Positions 56,522 through 64,000 of a stretch of 64,000 bases of DNA are shown one piece after another. This stretch comes from Marmoricola sp. OAE513. Lineage in GTDB: Bacteria > Actinomycetota > Actinomycetes > Propionibacteriales > Nocardioidaceae. The notes under the pieces are model-generated. The model saw only the letters and a list, made by a program, of their open reading frames with translations, was not told the origin of the DNA and ran no database searches. Positions within the stretch are counted from its first letter, which is position 1, and the number at the start of each line of letters is the position of its first letter. Position numbers and translations under genes: made by a program. Location: contig NZ_JBEPOC010000001.1 of assembly GCF_040546585.1 (NCBI RefSeq), positions 3,534,001 through 3,598,000 of the forward strand, in the 5' to 3' direction.

Positions 56522-57583
56522 ATGATCTCGACCATCGTCTGGGGGACCGGCAACGTCGGCCGCCTCGCCATCAAGGCTGTCGACGCGCACCCCGCCCTCG
56601 AGCTGTCCGCCGTCATCGTGCACAACCCCGCCAAGGTCGGGAAGGACGCGGGAGAGCTCGCCGGCATGGAACGCGAGCTCGGTGTCGTGGCGACCGACGA
56701 CATCGAGGCGGTCCTCGCGGCGAAGCCGAGGGCGGTCGTCTACGGGGCGTCCGGGGACATCCGCCCGGACGACGCTCTCGCCGACGTGGTCCGGGCGATC
56801 GGCGCCGGCGCGGTCGTGGTGACCCCGGCGCTCTACGCGCTCTACGACCAGCGCAACGCCCCGGCCGAGGTTCGCGACCCGGTCGCCACGGCCGTCGAGT
56901 CCGGCGGCGGCTCGTTGTTCGCCAACGGGGTCGATCCGGGATGGGGCAACGACATCCTGCCGCTGCTGATCAGCGGCCTCGGGTCGCGGGTCGACGTGAT
57001 CCGGTGCCAGGAGATCTTCGACTACACCACCTACGACCAGGAGGACTCGGTCCGCTACCTCGTCGGCATGGGGCAACCGATGGACTACGACGCCCCGATG
57101 ATCGCCGCCACCGTGCCGACGATGGTCTGGGGAGGGCAGGTCCGCATGATCGCGCGCGGTCTCGGCGTCGAGCTCGACGAGATCCGCGAGGTCGTGGAGC
57201 GGCGCCCGCTCGAGCAGAGCGTGACCACGACGACGATGGGTGACTTCGAGGCCGGGACGCAAGGGGCGATCCGGTTCGAGGTCCAGGGCATCGTCGCCGG
57301 CGAGCCGCGGATCATCTGCGAGCACGTCACCCGCATCCACGCCTCCTGTGCGCCGGAGTGGCCGGTGCCGCCGACGGGTGACGGCGCCCACCGCGTGATC
57401 ATCGAGGGGGAGCCGCGGATCGAGGTCAGCGTCGAGGCGACCGACGTGACCGGCAACCGGGCCGAGGGCGGCAACGCGACCGCGGTCGGACGCCTGGTGG
57501 GGGCGATCGAGTGGCTCGTCGCCGCCGAGCCCGGCTTGTACGACGCCCTGGACGTGCCGCTGCGGTACGGGACGTTGAGCTAG
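56522..57583 (+). CDS. NAD(P)-dependent dehydrogenase, dihydrodipicolinate reductase/diaminopentanoate dehydrogenase-like
   Basis: 353 residues. Rossmann start IVWGTGNVGRLAIKAV (G-x-G-x2-G at 8-13), VVYGASGDIRPDD and GSLFANGVDPGWGND, the last characteristic of the DapB-like/2,4-diaminopentanoate dehydrogenase-like family that is expanded in actinobacteria. In those genomes such genes frequently sit in steroid or lipid catabolic clusters. Substrate unknown. The TAGAAC operator suggests regulation by the neighbouring TetR protein. Confidence 0.82.
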   Translation: MISTIVWGTGNVGRLAIKAVDAHPALELSAVIVHNPAKVGKDAGELAGMERELGVVATDDIEAVLAAKPRAVVYGASGDIRPDDALADVVRAIGAGAVVVTPALYALYDQRNAPAEVRDPVATAVESGGGSLFANGVDPGWGNDILPLLISGLGSRVDVIRCQEIFDYTTYDQEDSVRYLVGMGQPMDYDAPMIAATVPTMVWGGQVRMIARGLGVELDEIREVVERRPLEQSVTTTTMGDFEAGTQGAIRFEVQGIVAGEPRIICEHVTRIHASCAPEWPVPPTGDGAHRVIIEGEPRIEVSVEATDVTGNRAEGGNATAVGRLVGAIEWLVAAEPGLYDALDVPLRYGTLS

Positions 57584-57587
57584 TTCG

Positions 57588-58202
57588 TCACGACGTCTCT
57601 GCCGGCTCGACGACCGGCCCCCAGGGGGCGCAGAGCAGCAGGCAGGCGCGGCGAAGGTCGGCCTCGGCCTCCGCGGCGGTGGACTCCCCGGCGACCGCCC
57701 AGGTGAGGACGCCGTACGCACACTGCTCGACCAGCCGGGCGAGGCGAAGGTCGGACTCGTCCGGGTCGGTGATGCCGGCGACGGTGAGGATGCGGTCACG
57801 CATGGTCGTGTCAGGCGCCACTGCCGTGGTCGACCGGACGACGTTGACCGAGTTGATCATCGCGCGGGCGAGCCGGGGGCTGCGCAGCATCGAGCGGCAG
57901 GCAGAGGCCATGAAGGCGGCGACCGCCTCGGCAGGCCTCGCACCGGGACGACGGGCGGCGGGCCGCAGCGCCTGGACGTTGCGGGCCAGCACCCCGGCGA
58001 ACAGGTGGTGCTTGGAGGGGTAGTACCGGTAGAGCGTGCCGAGCGCCAGGTCGGCCTCGGCGGCCACCTGGGCCATCTGGACGTGCTCGAGCCCGTGGGC
58101 CGCGCCGAGCCGCGCCGCGGCGGCCAGTGCACGGTCGCAGCGCTCCTGCTGCTGCACCGTCGTCGGTACGGCGGGAGGGCGTCCTTCGGCTATTCGGGGC
58201 AC
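57588..58202 (-). CDS. TetR-family regulator, KstR-like
   Basis: 204 residues. HTH residues ~38-66, VQMAQVAAEADLALGTLYRYYPSKHHLF, closely follow the KstR pattern (A-x-G-T-L-Y-R-Y-F-P-S-K). The C-terminal helical domain ends in PWGPVVEPAETS. Starts 2 nt after the SDR stop, so in its operon. Two similar palindromes (56485 and 59024) lie upstream of the dehydrogenase gene and of its own operon, indicating a local regulon of this repressor. The effector is likely an acyl- or steroid-CoA (inference). Confidence 0.85.
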   Translation of the reverse strand: MPRIAEGRPPAVPTTVQQQERCDRALAAAARLGAAHGLEHVQMAQVAAEADLALGTLYRYYPSKHHLFAGVLARNVQALRPAARRPGARPAEAVAAFMASACRSMLRSPRLARAMINSVNVVRSTTAVAPDTTMRDRILTVAGITDPDESDLRLARLVEQCAYGVLTWAVAGESTAAEAEADLRRACLLLCAPWGPVVEPAETS

Positions 58203-58204
58203 GG

Positions 58205-59020
58205 CTACTCCTTGTCCAGGCCCATCAGCTTCTGGATGAACTGGTGTGCGCCGAGCACGACCTTCGCGCGGTCGGGGTGCGTGCGCATCGCGAGGTACTC
58301 GTCGTTGCCGGCGGCGACGTGCACGGGTCCGTTGGCCAGGTTTGCGAGCCCCTCACGGGCCACGTCGAGCGGTTCGGCGACCTTCATGCCGGGCACCTCG
58401 AAGTCCAGGCCCACCCGTTCCATCGCCGGCGTGCGGGTCACGCCGAGGACGAGCTCGAGGACGTCGACGCCGTGCTCGCGCAGCTCGAGCCAGAGGCTCT
58501 CGGCGAAGATCCGGCTGAAGGCCTTCGCGCCGCCGTACACCGTGTGGTGCGTCGAGCCCATGTACGACGCCATCGAGCCGACGAGCACGATCCCGCCACG
58601 TCCACGCTCGCGCATCGCGCGGCCGTAGTGCTGGACAAGGGTCAGCGGCGTCGTCACGTTGAGCGTGATCACCTGACCAAAGGCGTCCAGGTCGCCGTCG
58701 AGGAACTCAGCGCTGTGCGTGTTCGCGCCGGCGTTCAGGATCAGCAGACCGACCTCGACGTCGGAGGTCTCGGCGAGCACGTCTTCGACCGCCCCGGGGG
58801 CGGCCAGGTCGACACCGAGCGTGCGCACCTCGACGCCGAGCGCCCGGCAGGCGATCGCGGTCTCCTCGAGCGGGACCGGCTTGCGGGCGAGCAGGACCAG
58901 GTTGACCCCGGCGGCCGCGAGCTCGGTCGCGAAGGCGGACCCGACGCCCTCGGAGCCGCCGGCGATCACCGCCCAGGGTCCGTACTTGTCGAGATCGGTC
59001 ACGAGTCGCACCTTCCGCAT
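58205..59020 (-). CDS. Short-chain dehydrogenase/reductase (SDR family)
   Basis: 271 residues. AVIAGGSEGVGSAFA (G-x3-G-x-G type), LLILNAGANTHS (NAG), catalytic Ser in VLVGSMASYMG, and YGGAKAF (Y-x3-K). SDRs with the GGSEGVG glycine motif and a long C-terminal part are common in actinobacterial lipid/steroid clusters. First gene of the SDR-TetR operon. The operator at 59024 lies immediately before its ATG. Confidence 0.9.
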   Translation of the reverse strand: MRKVRLVTDLDKYGPWAVIAGGSEGVGSAFATELAAAGVNLVLLARKPVPLEETAIACRALGVEVRTLGVDLAAPGAVEDVLAETSDVEVGLLILNAGANTHSAEFLDGDLDAFGQVITLNVTTPLTLVQHYGRAMRERGRGGIVLVGSMASYMGSTHHTVYGGAKAFSRIFAESLWLELREHGVDVLELVLGVTRTPAMERVGLDFEVPGMKVAEPLDVAREGLANLANGPVHVAAGNDEYLAMRTHPDRAKVVLGAHQFIQKLMGLDKE

Positions 59021-59023
59021 TCT

Positions 59024-59037
59024 TAGAATTCATTCTA
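59024..59037. promoter_or_regulatory. Operator TAGAAT-TC-ATTCTA between divergent SDR and SnoaL-like genes
   Basis: Perfect palindrome with TAGAA-N4-TTCTA half-sites. It contains a minus-strand -10 (TAGAAT) and overlaps the plus-strand -10 (TAGTGT), so binding would silence both directions. Same half-sites as 56485-56500. Confidence 0.6.
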
Positions 59038-59041
59038 GTGT
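59036..59041 (+). promoter_or_regulatory. -10 box, leaderless start of SnoaL-like gene
   Basis: TAGTGT ends 7 nt before ATG 59049 and overlaps the operator. Confidence 0.45.
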
Positions 59042-59048
59042 CGTCAGC

Positions 59049-59519
59049 ATGACCGACGACAGGCTGAACGCGCTAGAGGACCGACTCGCCCGGCTCGAGG
59101 ACGAGCGCGCGATCACCCGCCTGATCGGCTGCTACGGGCCCTTGGTCGACGCTGCCGACGCCGATGCGGTTGCCGCCCTGTGGGCCGAGGACGGCACCTA
59201 CGACGTCGAGGGGTGGGGGATGCGCAGCCGGGCCGACGTGCACGCGATGGTGCTCTCGCCGCAGCACCAGGGCTTGGTCACCGCGGGGTGCACCCACTTC
59301 CTCGGGCCGGTCGTCGTGACCGTCGAGGGCGACACCGCCGTCGCGGTCTGCGAGTCCGTGCTGGTCGTCCACCACAAGGAGCGGTTCCACGTGGCCCGCG
59401 CCGGGGCCAACCGGTTCGAGCTGGTGCGCAACGACGGGGTCTGGGAGATCCTGCACCGCACCACCCGGGCCCTCGACGGCGATGCCGCCGCCCGTGACCT
59501 GCTGGCGGTCGTGCGATGA
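59049..59519 (+). CDS. SnoaL/NTF2-like protein
   Basis: 156 residues. RLARLEDERAITRLIGCYGPLVDAADADAVAALWAEDGTYDVEGWG is the N-terminal SnoaL_4 pattern (helix, then A-x-L-W-x-E-D-G-x-Y/W-D). HVARAGANRFELVRNDGVWEI is the curved sheet. Enzymes of this fold act as isomerases, hydratases or ring-hydroxylase partners. Coupled by ATGA to the next SDR gene. Confidence 0.87.
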   Translation: MTDDRLNALEDRLARLEDERAITRLIGCYGPLVDAADADAVAALWAEDGTYDVEGWGMRSRADVHAMVLSPQHQGLVTAGCTHFLGPVVVTVEGDTAVAVCESVLVVHHKERFHVARAGANRFELVRNDGVWEILHRTTRALDGDAAARDLLAVVR

Positions 59520-60301
59520 GTGGCCAGCTGTCGGGTCGCGTCGCCCTGGTCACCGGGGGAGGTGCCGGCATCGGTGCCGGCCTGGTGCGCCGGTTCGCCG
59601 ACGAGGGAGCCAAGGTCGTCGTCGCCGAGCTCGACGAGACGCAGGGTCAGGAGGTCGCGGACGCGGTCGGCGGGATCTTCGCGCGGTGCGACGTTGCTCG
59701 TCGGGTCGACGTGGAGGGCGCGGTCGAGGCTGCGCTGGCGGCGTACGGGGCGATCGACATCGTCGTCAACAACGCCTGGGGCGGCGGTTCGATCGGCCGC
59801 GTCGAGAACAAGACCGGTGAGGCCCTGAACGCCGGGATGGCGGTCGGCTACCTCGGGCCGTTCTGGGCCATGAAGGCTGCCTACCCGCACATGAAGGAGC
59901 GCGGCTGGGGCCGGATCATCAACATGGTCAGTCTCAACGGCGTCAACGCGCACGTCGGCTCGCTGGAGTACAACGCGGCCAAGGAGGCCCTGCGCGCCCT
60001 GACCCGTACGGCGGCACGCGAGTGGGCGCCGACCGGTGTCACCGTCAACGCGATCGCGCCGGCCGCCAAGAGCCAGGCGTTCCTGCGCGCGATCGGGGAG
60101 TACCCCGAGCTGGTCGCGCTCGCCGACGCCGCCAACCCGATGGGCCGGATGGGCGACCCGTACGACGACATCGCCCCGGTCGCCGTCTTCCTCGCCTCCG
60201 AGGGTTCGCGCTACCTGACCGGCAACACGTTGTTCGTCGACGGCGGTTCCCACATCAACGGTGTCGCCTGGGCTCCCGACCTGGATGCCGAGAACGACTG
60301 A
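59516..60301 (+). CDS. Short-chain dehydrogenase/reductase (SDR family)
   Basis: 261 residues. ALVTGGGAGIGAGL (T-G-x3-G-x-G), VVNNAWGGG in place of the usual NNAG, catalytic Ser in NMVSLNG, Tyr-x3-Lys in EYNAAKEA, and C-terminal LTGNTLFVDGGSH. Classical SDR. ATG overlaps the SnoaL-like TGA by four bases, making a two-gene operon controlled by the 59024 operator. Confidence 0.92.
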   Translation: MSGQLSGRVALVTGGGAGIGAGLVRRFADEGAKVVVAELDETQGQEVADAVGGIFARCDVARRVDVEGAVEAALAAYGAIDIVVNNAWGGGSIGRVENKTGEALNAGMAVGYLGPFWAMKAAYPHMKERGWGRIINMVSLNGVNAHVGSLEYNAAKEALRALTRTAAREWAPTGVTVNAIAPAAKSQAFLRAIGEYPELVALADAANPMGRMGDPYDDIAPVAVFLASEGSRYLTGNTLFVDGGSHINGVAWAPDLDAEND

Positions 60302-60337
60302 CGGAATGCCGCGGACGATCCCGCCGTTGCCGCCTGT

Positions 60338-61033
60338 ATGACGACTCTGGGACTCATCGGAAGCGGAAACATCGGCAGCACCGTCGCTCGACTGGCCGTG
60401 GAGGCCGGGTACGACGTGGTGCTCAGCAACAGTCGGGGGCCCGAGACGCTCACCGACCTGGTCGACGAGCTCGGTGACTCGGCGCGTGCCGGGACCGCTG
60501 CGGAAGCTGCGGCTGCCGGGGACCTGGTGGTGGTGACGGTGCCGCTCCGGGCGGTCGACGACGTACCGGTCGAGGAGCTGCGCGGCAAGGTCGTCATCGA
60601 CACCTGCAACTACTACCCGCAGCGCGATGGTCACATCGCCGCTCTGGACGACGAGACGACCACCACCTCCGAGCTGGTGCAGGCGCACCTCCCGGAGTCG
60701 CGTGTGGTGAAGGGCTTCAACAACATCTACTTCGAGCACCTGCGCGACCTGGCTCGGCCGGCAGGCGCGGAGGACCGCAGCGTGCTGGCGATCGCCGGCG
60801 ACGACGCAGAGGCCAAGAAGACCGTCACGGAGTTCCTCGACCAGATCGGGTACGACGCCTACGACGTCGGGCCGCTCGCGGAGGGCTGGCGCTTCCAGCG
60901 GGACACCCCGGCGTACGCCGGTCTCTACGTCGACGGCGACCTGAGCGTGTGGCCGCCTCAAGGCGTACGTCGGGCCGACGCCGACCTGCTGCGCGAGAAG
61001 CTCGCGGAGGCCAAGCGCTACCGGGACCTCTGA
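60338..61033 (+). CDS. NADPH-dependent F420 reductase-like oxidoreductase
   Basis: 231 residues. N-terminal Rossmann GLIGSGNIGSTVARLAVEAG (G-x-G-x2-G), SNSRGPETL, DLVVVTVPLRA, KVVIDTCNYYPQRDG and VKGFNNIYFEHL, the hallmarks of the F420-oxidoreductase / NADP-binding 2 family. It lacks evidence for F420 binding beyond homology. Begins 36 bp after the SDR stop; whether it belongs to that operon is unclear. Confidence 0.82.
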   Translation: MTTLGLIGSGNIGSTVARLAVEAGYDVVLSNSRGPETLTDLVDELGDSARAGTAAEAAAAGDLVVVTVPLRAVDDVPVEELRGKVVIDTCNYYPQRDGHIAALDDETTTTSELVQAHLPESRVVKGFNNIYFEHLRDLARPAGAEDRSVLAIAGDDAEAKKTVTEFLDQIGYDAYDVGPLAEGWRFQRDTPAYAGLYVDGDLSVWPPQGVRRADADLLREKLAEAKRYRDL

Positions 61034-61067
61034 GTCAGCCGGGAGAAACCCGGTGGCACCACCTCGA

Positions 61068-61073
61068 TAGCAT
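61068..61073 (+). promoter_or_regulatory. -10 box, leaderless start of thrS
   Basis: TAGCAT ends 6 nt before GTG 61080. The in-frame TAG within the box bars any earlier start. Confidence 0.5.
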
Positions 61074-61079
61074 CCTGGG

Positions 61080-63000
61080 GTGACCAAAGCCTGGGAGTTG
61101 TTCAAGGACGAGCCGGACGTGATCGCGGCGCGGGTCGATGGTGCCCTCAAGGACCTGTCGTACGAGATCGTCGAGGGTGAGACGGTCGAGGGCGTGCTGA
61201 TCGACAGCGCCGACGGTCGCGACATCCTCCGCCACTCGACGGCGCACGTGCTGGCCCAGGCGGTCCAGGACCTGTTCCCGGAGGCCAAGCTCGGCATCGG
61301 CCCGCCGGTCGAGAACGGCTTCTACTACGACTTCGACGTCGAGACCCCGTTCGTGCCCGAGGACCTGGTCAAGATCGAGTCCCGGATGAAGAAGATCATC
61401 AAGGAGAACCAGAAGTTCTCCCGCCGGGTCACCAACGACGACGATGCCCGCGTCGAGCTGGCCGACGAGCCGTACAAGCTGGAGCTGATCGGTCTCAAGG
61501 GCTCGGCTGCGGACGCGGCGGAGGGCGCGAGTGCCGAGGTCGGTGCCGGCGAGCTCACCATCTACGACAACCTCAACCGCAACGGCGAGGTCGCCTGGAA
61601 GGACCTGTGCCGCGGTCCGCACCTGCCGACCACCAAGCGGATCCCGGCGTTCAAGCTGATGCGCAGCGCCGCGGCGTACTGGCGCGGTGACGAGAAGAAC
61701 AAGCAGCTCCAGCGGATCTACGGCACCGCGTGGGAGACCAAGGAAGCCCTCGACGAGCACCTGCACCGGATCGAGGAGGCCGAGCGCCGCGACCACCGCA
61801 AGCTCGGTCGCGACCTCGACCTGTTCAGCTTCCCCGACGAGATCGGGTCCGGCTTGGCGGTGTTCCACCCCAAGGGTGGCGTGCTCAAGCGGGTCATGGA
61901 GGACTACGTCCGCCAGCGCCACATCGAGGAGGGTTTCGAGTACGTCGGCACTCCGCACATCACCAAGGACCAGCTCTTCTACACCTCCGGCCACCTGCCG
62001 TACTACGCGGACACGATGTTCCCGCCGATGGAGTTCGAGGGCTCGAACTACATGGTGAAGCCGATGAACTGCCCGATGCACAACCTGATCTACCGCTCGC
62101 GCGGCCGGTCCTACCGGGAGCTGCCGCTGCGGCTGTTCGAGTTCGGCTCGGTCTACCGCTACGAGAAGTCCGGCGTCGTGCACGGACTGACCCGCGTGCG
62201 CGGCCTGACCCAGGACGACTCGCACTCCTACGTGACCGCCGAGCAGGCGCCAGGGGAGATCAAGCACCTGCTCGAATTCGTGCTCGGCCTGCTCAAGGAC
62301 TTCGGGCTGGATGACTTCTACCTCGAGCTGTCGACCCGTGACGACTCCAAGCCGGACAAGTTCGTCGGCTCCGACGAGGACTGGGCGATCGCCACCAAGG
62401 TGCTCGAGGACGTCTGCATCGAGTCCGGTCTCGAGCTCGTGCCGGATCCGGGCGGTGCCGCGTTCTACGGCCCCAAGGTCTCGGTCCAGTGCCGCGACGC
62501 GATCGGTCGCACCTGGCAGATGTCGACCATCCAGTACGACTTCAACCAGCCGGCCCGCTTCGAGCTCGAGTACAACGGCTCCGACGGCCAGAAGCACCAG
62601 CCGGTGATGATCCACTCCGCCAAGTTCGGCTCGCTCGAGCGGTTCTTCGGCGTGCTCGTCGAGCACTACGCCGGAGCGTTCCCGCCGTGGCTCGCGCCGG
62701 TGCAGGTCCAGGCGATCCCGGTCGCCGACACCTTTGCCGACTACCTGTACGACGTCCGCCGCCAAGATGAAGGCCGTCGGCATCCGCGTCGAGGTCGACG
62801 ACAGCGACGACCGGATGCAGAAGAAGATCCGCAACGCGCAGCTGCAGAAGGTGCCGTTCATGCTGATCGCCGGTGCCGACGACGTCGAGGCGGGTGCCGT
62901 CTCGTTCCGCTACCGCGACGGCCGTCAGGACAACGGCGTACCGATCGACGAGGCCATCGCCCGCGTGGCGGAGGCCGTGGCGACCCGGGTCCAGGTGTGA
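61080..63000 (+). CDS. thrS: Threonyl-tRNA synthetase (frameshifted near its 3' end in this sequence)
   Basis: ThrRS from GTG 61080 (leaderless -10). Shortened TGS part (1-~45), then editing/SAD domain with [10 protein letters not shown] and the RGPHLP zinc/SAD region. Catalytic class II core: motif 1 near [29 protein letters not shown], motif 2 [25 protein letters not shown]-type zinc ligands, motif 3 near [13 protein letters not shown]. At about 62757 the frame breaks: DYLYDV continues as [15 protein letters not shown] only if one C of GTCCGCC is removed. The anticodon-binding domain then runs in the other frame to TGA 62998-63000. Because thrS is essential and nothing else is altered, a one-base consensus error is the likeliest cause. 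Confidence 0.93.
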
Positions 63001-63551
63001 CGGACGCGGGTCAGGCCGACGAGCAGCTCCACCAGGACGGACTGGGGGAGTCCGACCAGCTCGAGCGTCTCTGGACGCCGCACCGGATGGCTTACATCCG
63101 GGGCGAGAGCAAGCCGGTGGACGACTCGGAGTCGGAGTGCCCGTTCTGCCGGATCCCGGGCCTCGACGACGAGGCGGGCCTGGTGGTGCACCGGGGGACC
63201 ACGGCGTACGTCGTGCTCAACCTGTACCCGTACAACTCCGGCCACCTGCTGGTCTGCCCGTTCCGGCACGTCGCGGACTACACCGACCTGACGACCGAGG
63301 AGACCCACGAGGTCGCCGCCCTCACCCAGACCGCGATGCGCACGATCCGTGTCGTCAGCGGCGCCCAGGGTTTCAACCTCGGTATGAACCAGGGTCCGAT
63401 CGCCGGCGCCGGGATCGCGGCGCACCTGCACCAGCACGTGGTGCCGCGCTGGTCGGGCGACGCCAACTTCATGCCGGTGATCGGCCGCACCAAGCCGCTC
63501 CCGCAGCTGTTGACCGAGACGCGCTCGCTGCTCGCCGGCGCCTGGTCCTAG
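62997..63551 (+). CDS. HIT-domain protein (AP4A phosphorylase/hydrolase-like)
   Basis: 184 residues from GTG 62997, overlapping the thrS TGA (GTGA). CPFCRIPG supplies a CxxC zinc knuckle near residue 48. [24 protein letters not shown] and the catalytic [10 protein letters not shown] (H-x-H-x-H) are the HIT core. thrS followed by this HIT gene is a standard actinobacterial order. The enzyme cleaves dinucleoside polyphosphates such as Ap4A, which aminoacyl-tRNA synthetases produce as by-products. Confidence 0.93.
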   Translation: MTDAGQADEQLHQDGLGESDQLERLWTPHRMAYIRGESKPVDDSESECPFCRIPGLDDEAGLVVHRGTTAYVVLNLYPYNSGHLLVCPFRHVADYTDLTTEETHEVAALTQTAMRTIRVVSGAQGFNLGMNQGPIAGAGIAAHLHQHVVPRWSGDANFMPVIGRTKPLPQLLTETRSLLAGAWS

Positions 63552-63563
63552 ACGCACGCAGAA

Positions 63564-63635
63564 GCAGGGCCCCGCGCCTAAGCGCGAGGCCCTGCATCCC
63601 CGAGTCAGCTCCCTCCCCCCAGAGCAGGGAGCTGA
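63564..63635. terminator. Double hairpin terminator between convergent transcripts
   Basis: First hairpin GCAGGGCC (63564-63571)/GGCCCTGC (63588-63595) with an inner GCGC/GCGC. Second hairpin TCAGCTCCCT (63605-63614)/AGGGAGCTGA (63626-63635). They lie between the HIT gene and the convergent surface-protein gene. Confidence 0.75.
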
Positions 63636-63638
63636 GTC

Positions 63639-64000
63639 TCAGGCGCTCCGGACGCGCCGGGCGCGCACCGCGAGGGCCGCCCCCGACGCACTGACCAGAG
63701 CGCCGCCGGCGAGGACGAACGACAGGGTGAGGCTGTCGTCGTGGGCCTCGGAGGCTGCGACCGGACCGAGCCCGGCGTCGATGCGGGTCGGGGTGACGAA
63801 CTGGTCGGTCGGGCCACCGGCGCCGTTGCCCCCATTGCCACCGTTCCCGCCGTCGCCACCCTTGCCGTCGCCGGGCTGGTCGGAGTCGCCCGGCTCGTCG
63901 CCGCCGCCGGAGCCGTTCTTGTCGCCCGGACCATCGCCACCGTCACCGGGGCAGGTGCCGTGGGTCGGGCACGGCTCCGGGTTCGTGATCACGCCGCCCG
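63639..64000 (-). CDS. Gly/Asp-rich surface protein with C-terminal membrane anchor (5' partial)
   Basis: The frame is open to the right window edge, so only the C-terminal ~120 residues are visible. They comprise a Cys-containing PCPTHGTCPG segment, ~45 residues of Gly/Asp/Pro/Asn low complexity (GGNGGNGGNGAGG), a linker, one hydrophobic helix (LSFVLAGGALVSASGAALAV) and a basic tail RARRVRSA. This is the layout of a cell-surface protein held by a C-terminal helix. An LPxTG sorting motif is not present. Function unknown. Confidence 0.7.
   Translation of the reverse strand, partial: GGVITNPEPCPTHGTCPGDGGDGPGDKNGSGGGDEPGDSDQPGDGKGGDGGNGGNGGNGAGGPTDQFVTPTRIDAGLGPVAASEAHDDSLTLSFVLAGGALVSASGAALAVRARRVRSA

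Noticed and set aside
61080-63551. Natural thrS-HIT fusion or programmed frameshift
   Set aside because: The fused frame loses the anticodon-binding domain and translates about 80 Arg-rich shadow residues, while the domain is perfectly preserved in the other frame. No slippery heptamer is evident; GTCCGCC fits a one-base error.

Overview
The window is high-GC DNA (GC or CG pairs dominate nearly every codon third position) with many GTG starts, 4-base ATGA/GTGA gene overlaps and actinobacterial marker families: ClgR, an SsgA-like protein, DUF3000 beside RNase D, coproporphyrin-route heme genes, WS/DGAT acyltransferase and a LigC-type ligase. Together these suggest a Nocardioides-like actinomycete (Nocardioidaceae). 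It reads as chromosomal core and near-core sequence. I see no phage, integrase, transposase or CRISPR array.

Layout. 1-5.4 kb: end of a VWA/TadG-like protein, alpha/beta hydrolase, PlsC-like acyltransferase, flavin-reductase-like protein, ClgR, membrane-anchored matrixin protease. 5.5-12 kb: WS/DGAT, aldehyde dehydrogenase, a frameshifted FUSC exporter, YbdK-type ligase, VOC and DUF402 proteins. 12-15.3 kb: a Baeyer-Villiger-type monooxygenase/SDR operon divergent from a TetR regulator with a clear shared operator. 15.4-19.5 kb: UDP-glucose dehydrogenase and a two-component system. 19.5-24.4 kb: HrpA helicase, a repeat array and a tandem pair of PemK/MazF-like genes. 24.6-34.1 kb: lipoproteins, RNase D/DUF3000, then heme genes hemE, cgoX and chdC, and msrB. 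34.2-39.8 kb: a secreted repeat protein, then a primase-polymerase and an ATP-dependent ligase separated by four genes. 39.9-41.9 kb: a tightly overlapping PPK2 / HipA-like kinase / DUF3037 operon. 41.9-47.2 kb: assimilatory sulfate operon (sir, Zn-ribbon, cysH, CbiX-like chelatase) divergent from glyA. 47.2-53.3 kb: BrkB-type membrane protein, K+ channel, kinase-like and small proteins. 53.3-55.8 kb: tRNA-Val, tRNA-Cys, tRNA-Gly, an SsgA-like gene and a second tRNA-Val. 56.5-60.3 kb: a catabolic-looking dehydrogenase cluster with a KstR-like TetR regulator. 60.3-64 kb: F420-type oxidoreductase, thrS (frameshifted here), HIT protein and the end of a surface protein.

Two signals stand out. First, three intergenic arrays (12.09-12.26, 23.29-23.61 and 35.46-35.67 kb) share one architecture: units in exact 32-bp register with the core pattern GCCGA-N9-GATGT, first several direct copies and then several inverted copies, so each array is a large dyad. 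The N9 and linker sequences differ between arrays while register and core are kept, which looks like a family of related elements rather than three unrelated tandem repeats. Second, at least 26 start codons are preceded by a TAnnnT hexamer exactly 6-7 nt upstream with no room for a normal ribosome-binding site. This indicates widespread leaderless transcription and fixes many starts, including a 10-codon leaderless leader ORF at 48.34 kb.

Two single-base frameshifts (in the FUSC gene and in the essential thrS) look more like consensus errors than biology, but should be checked.
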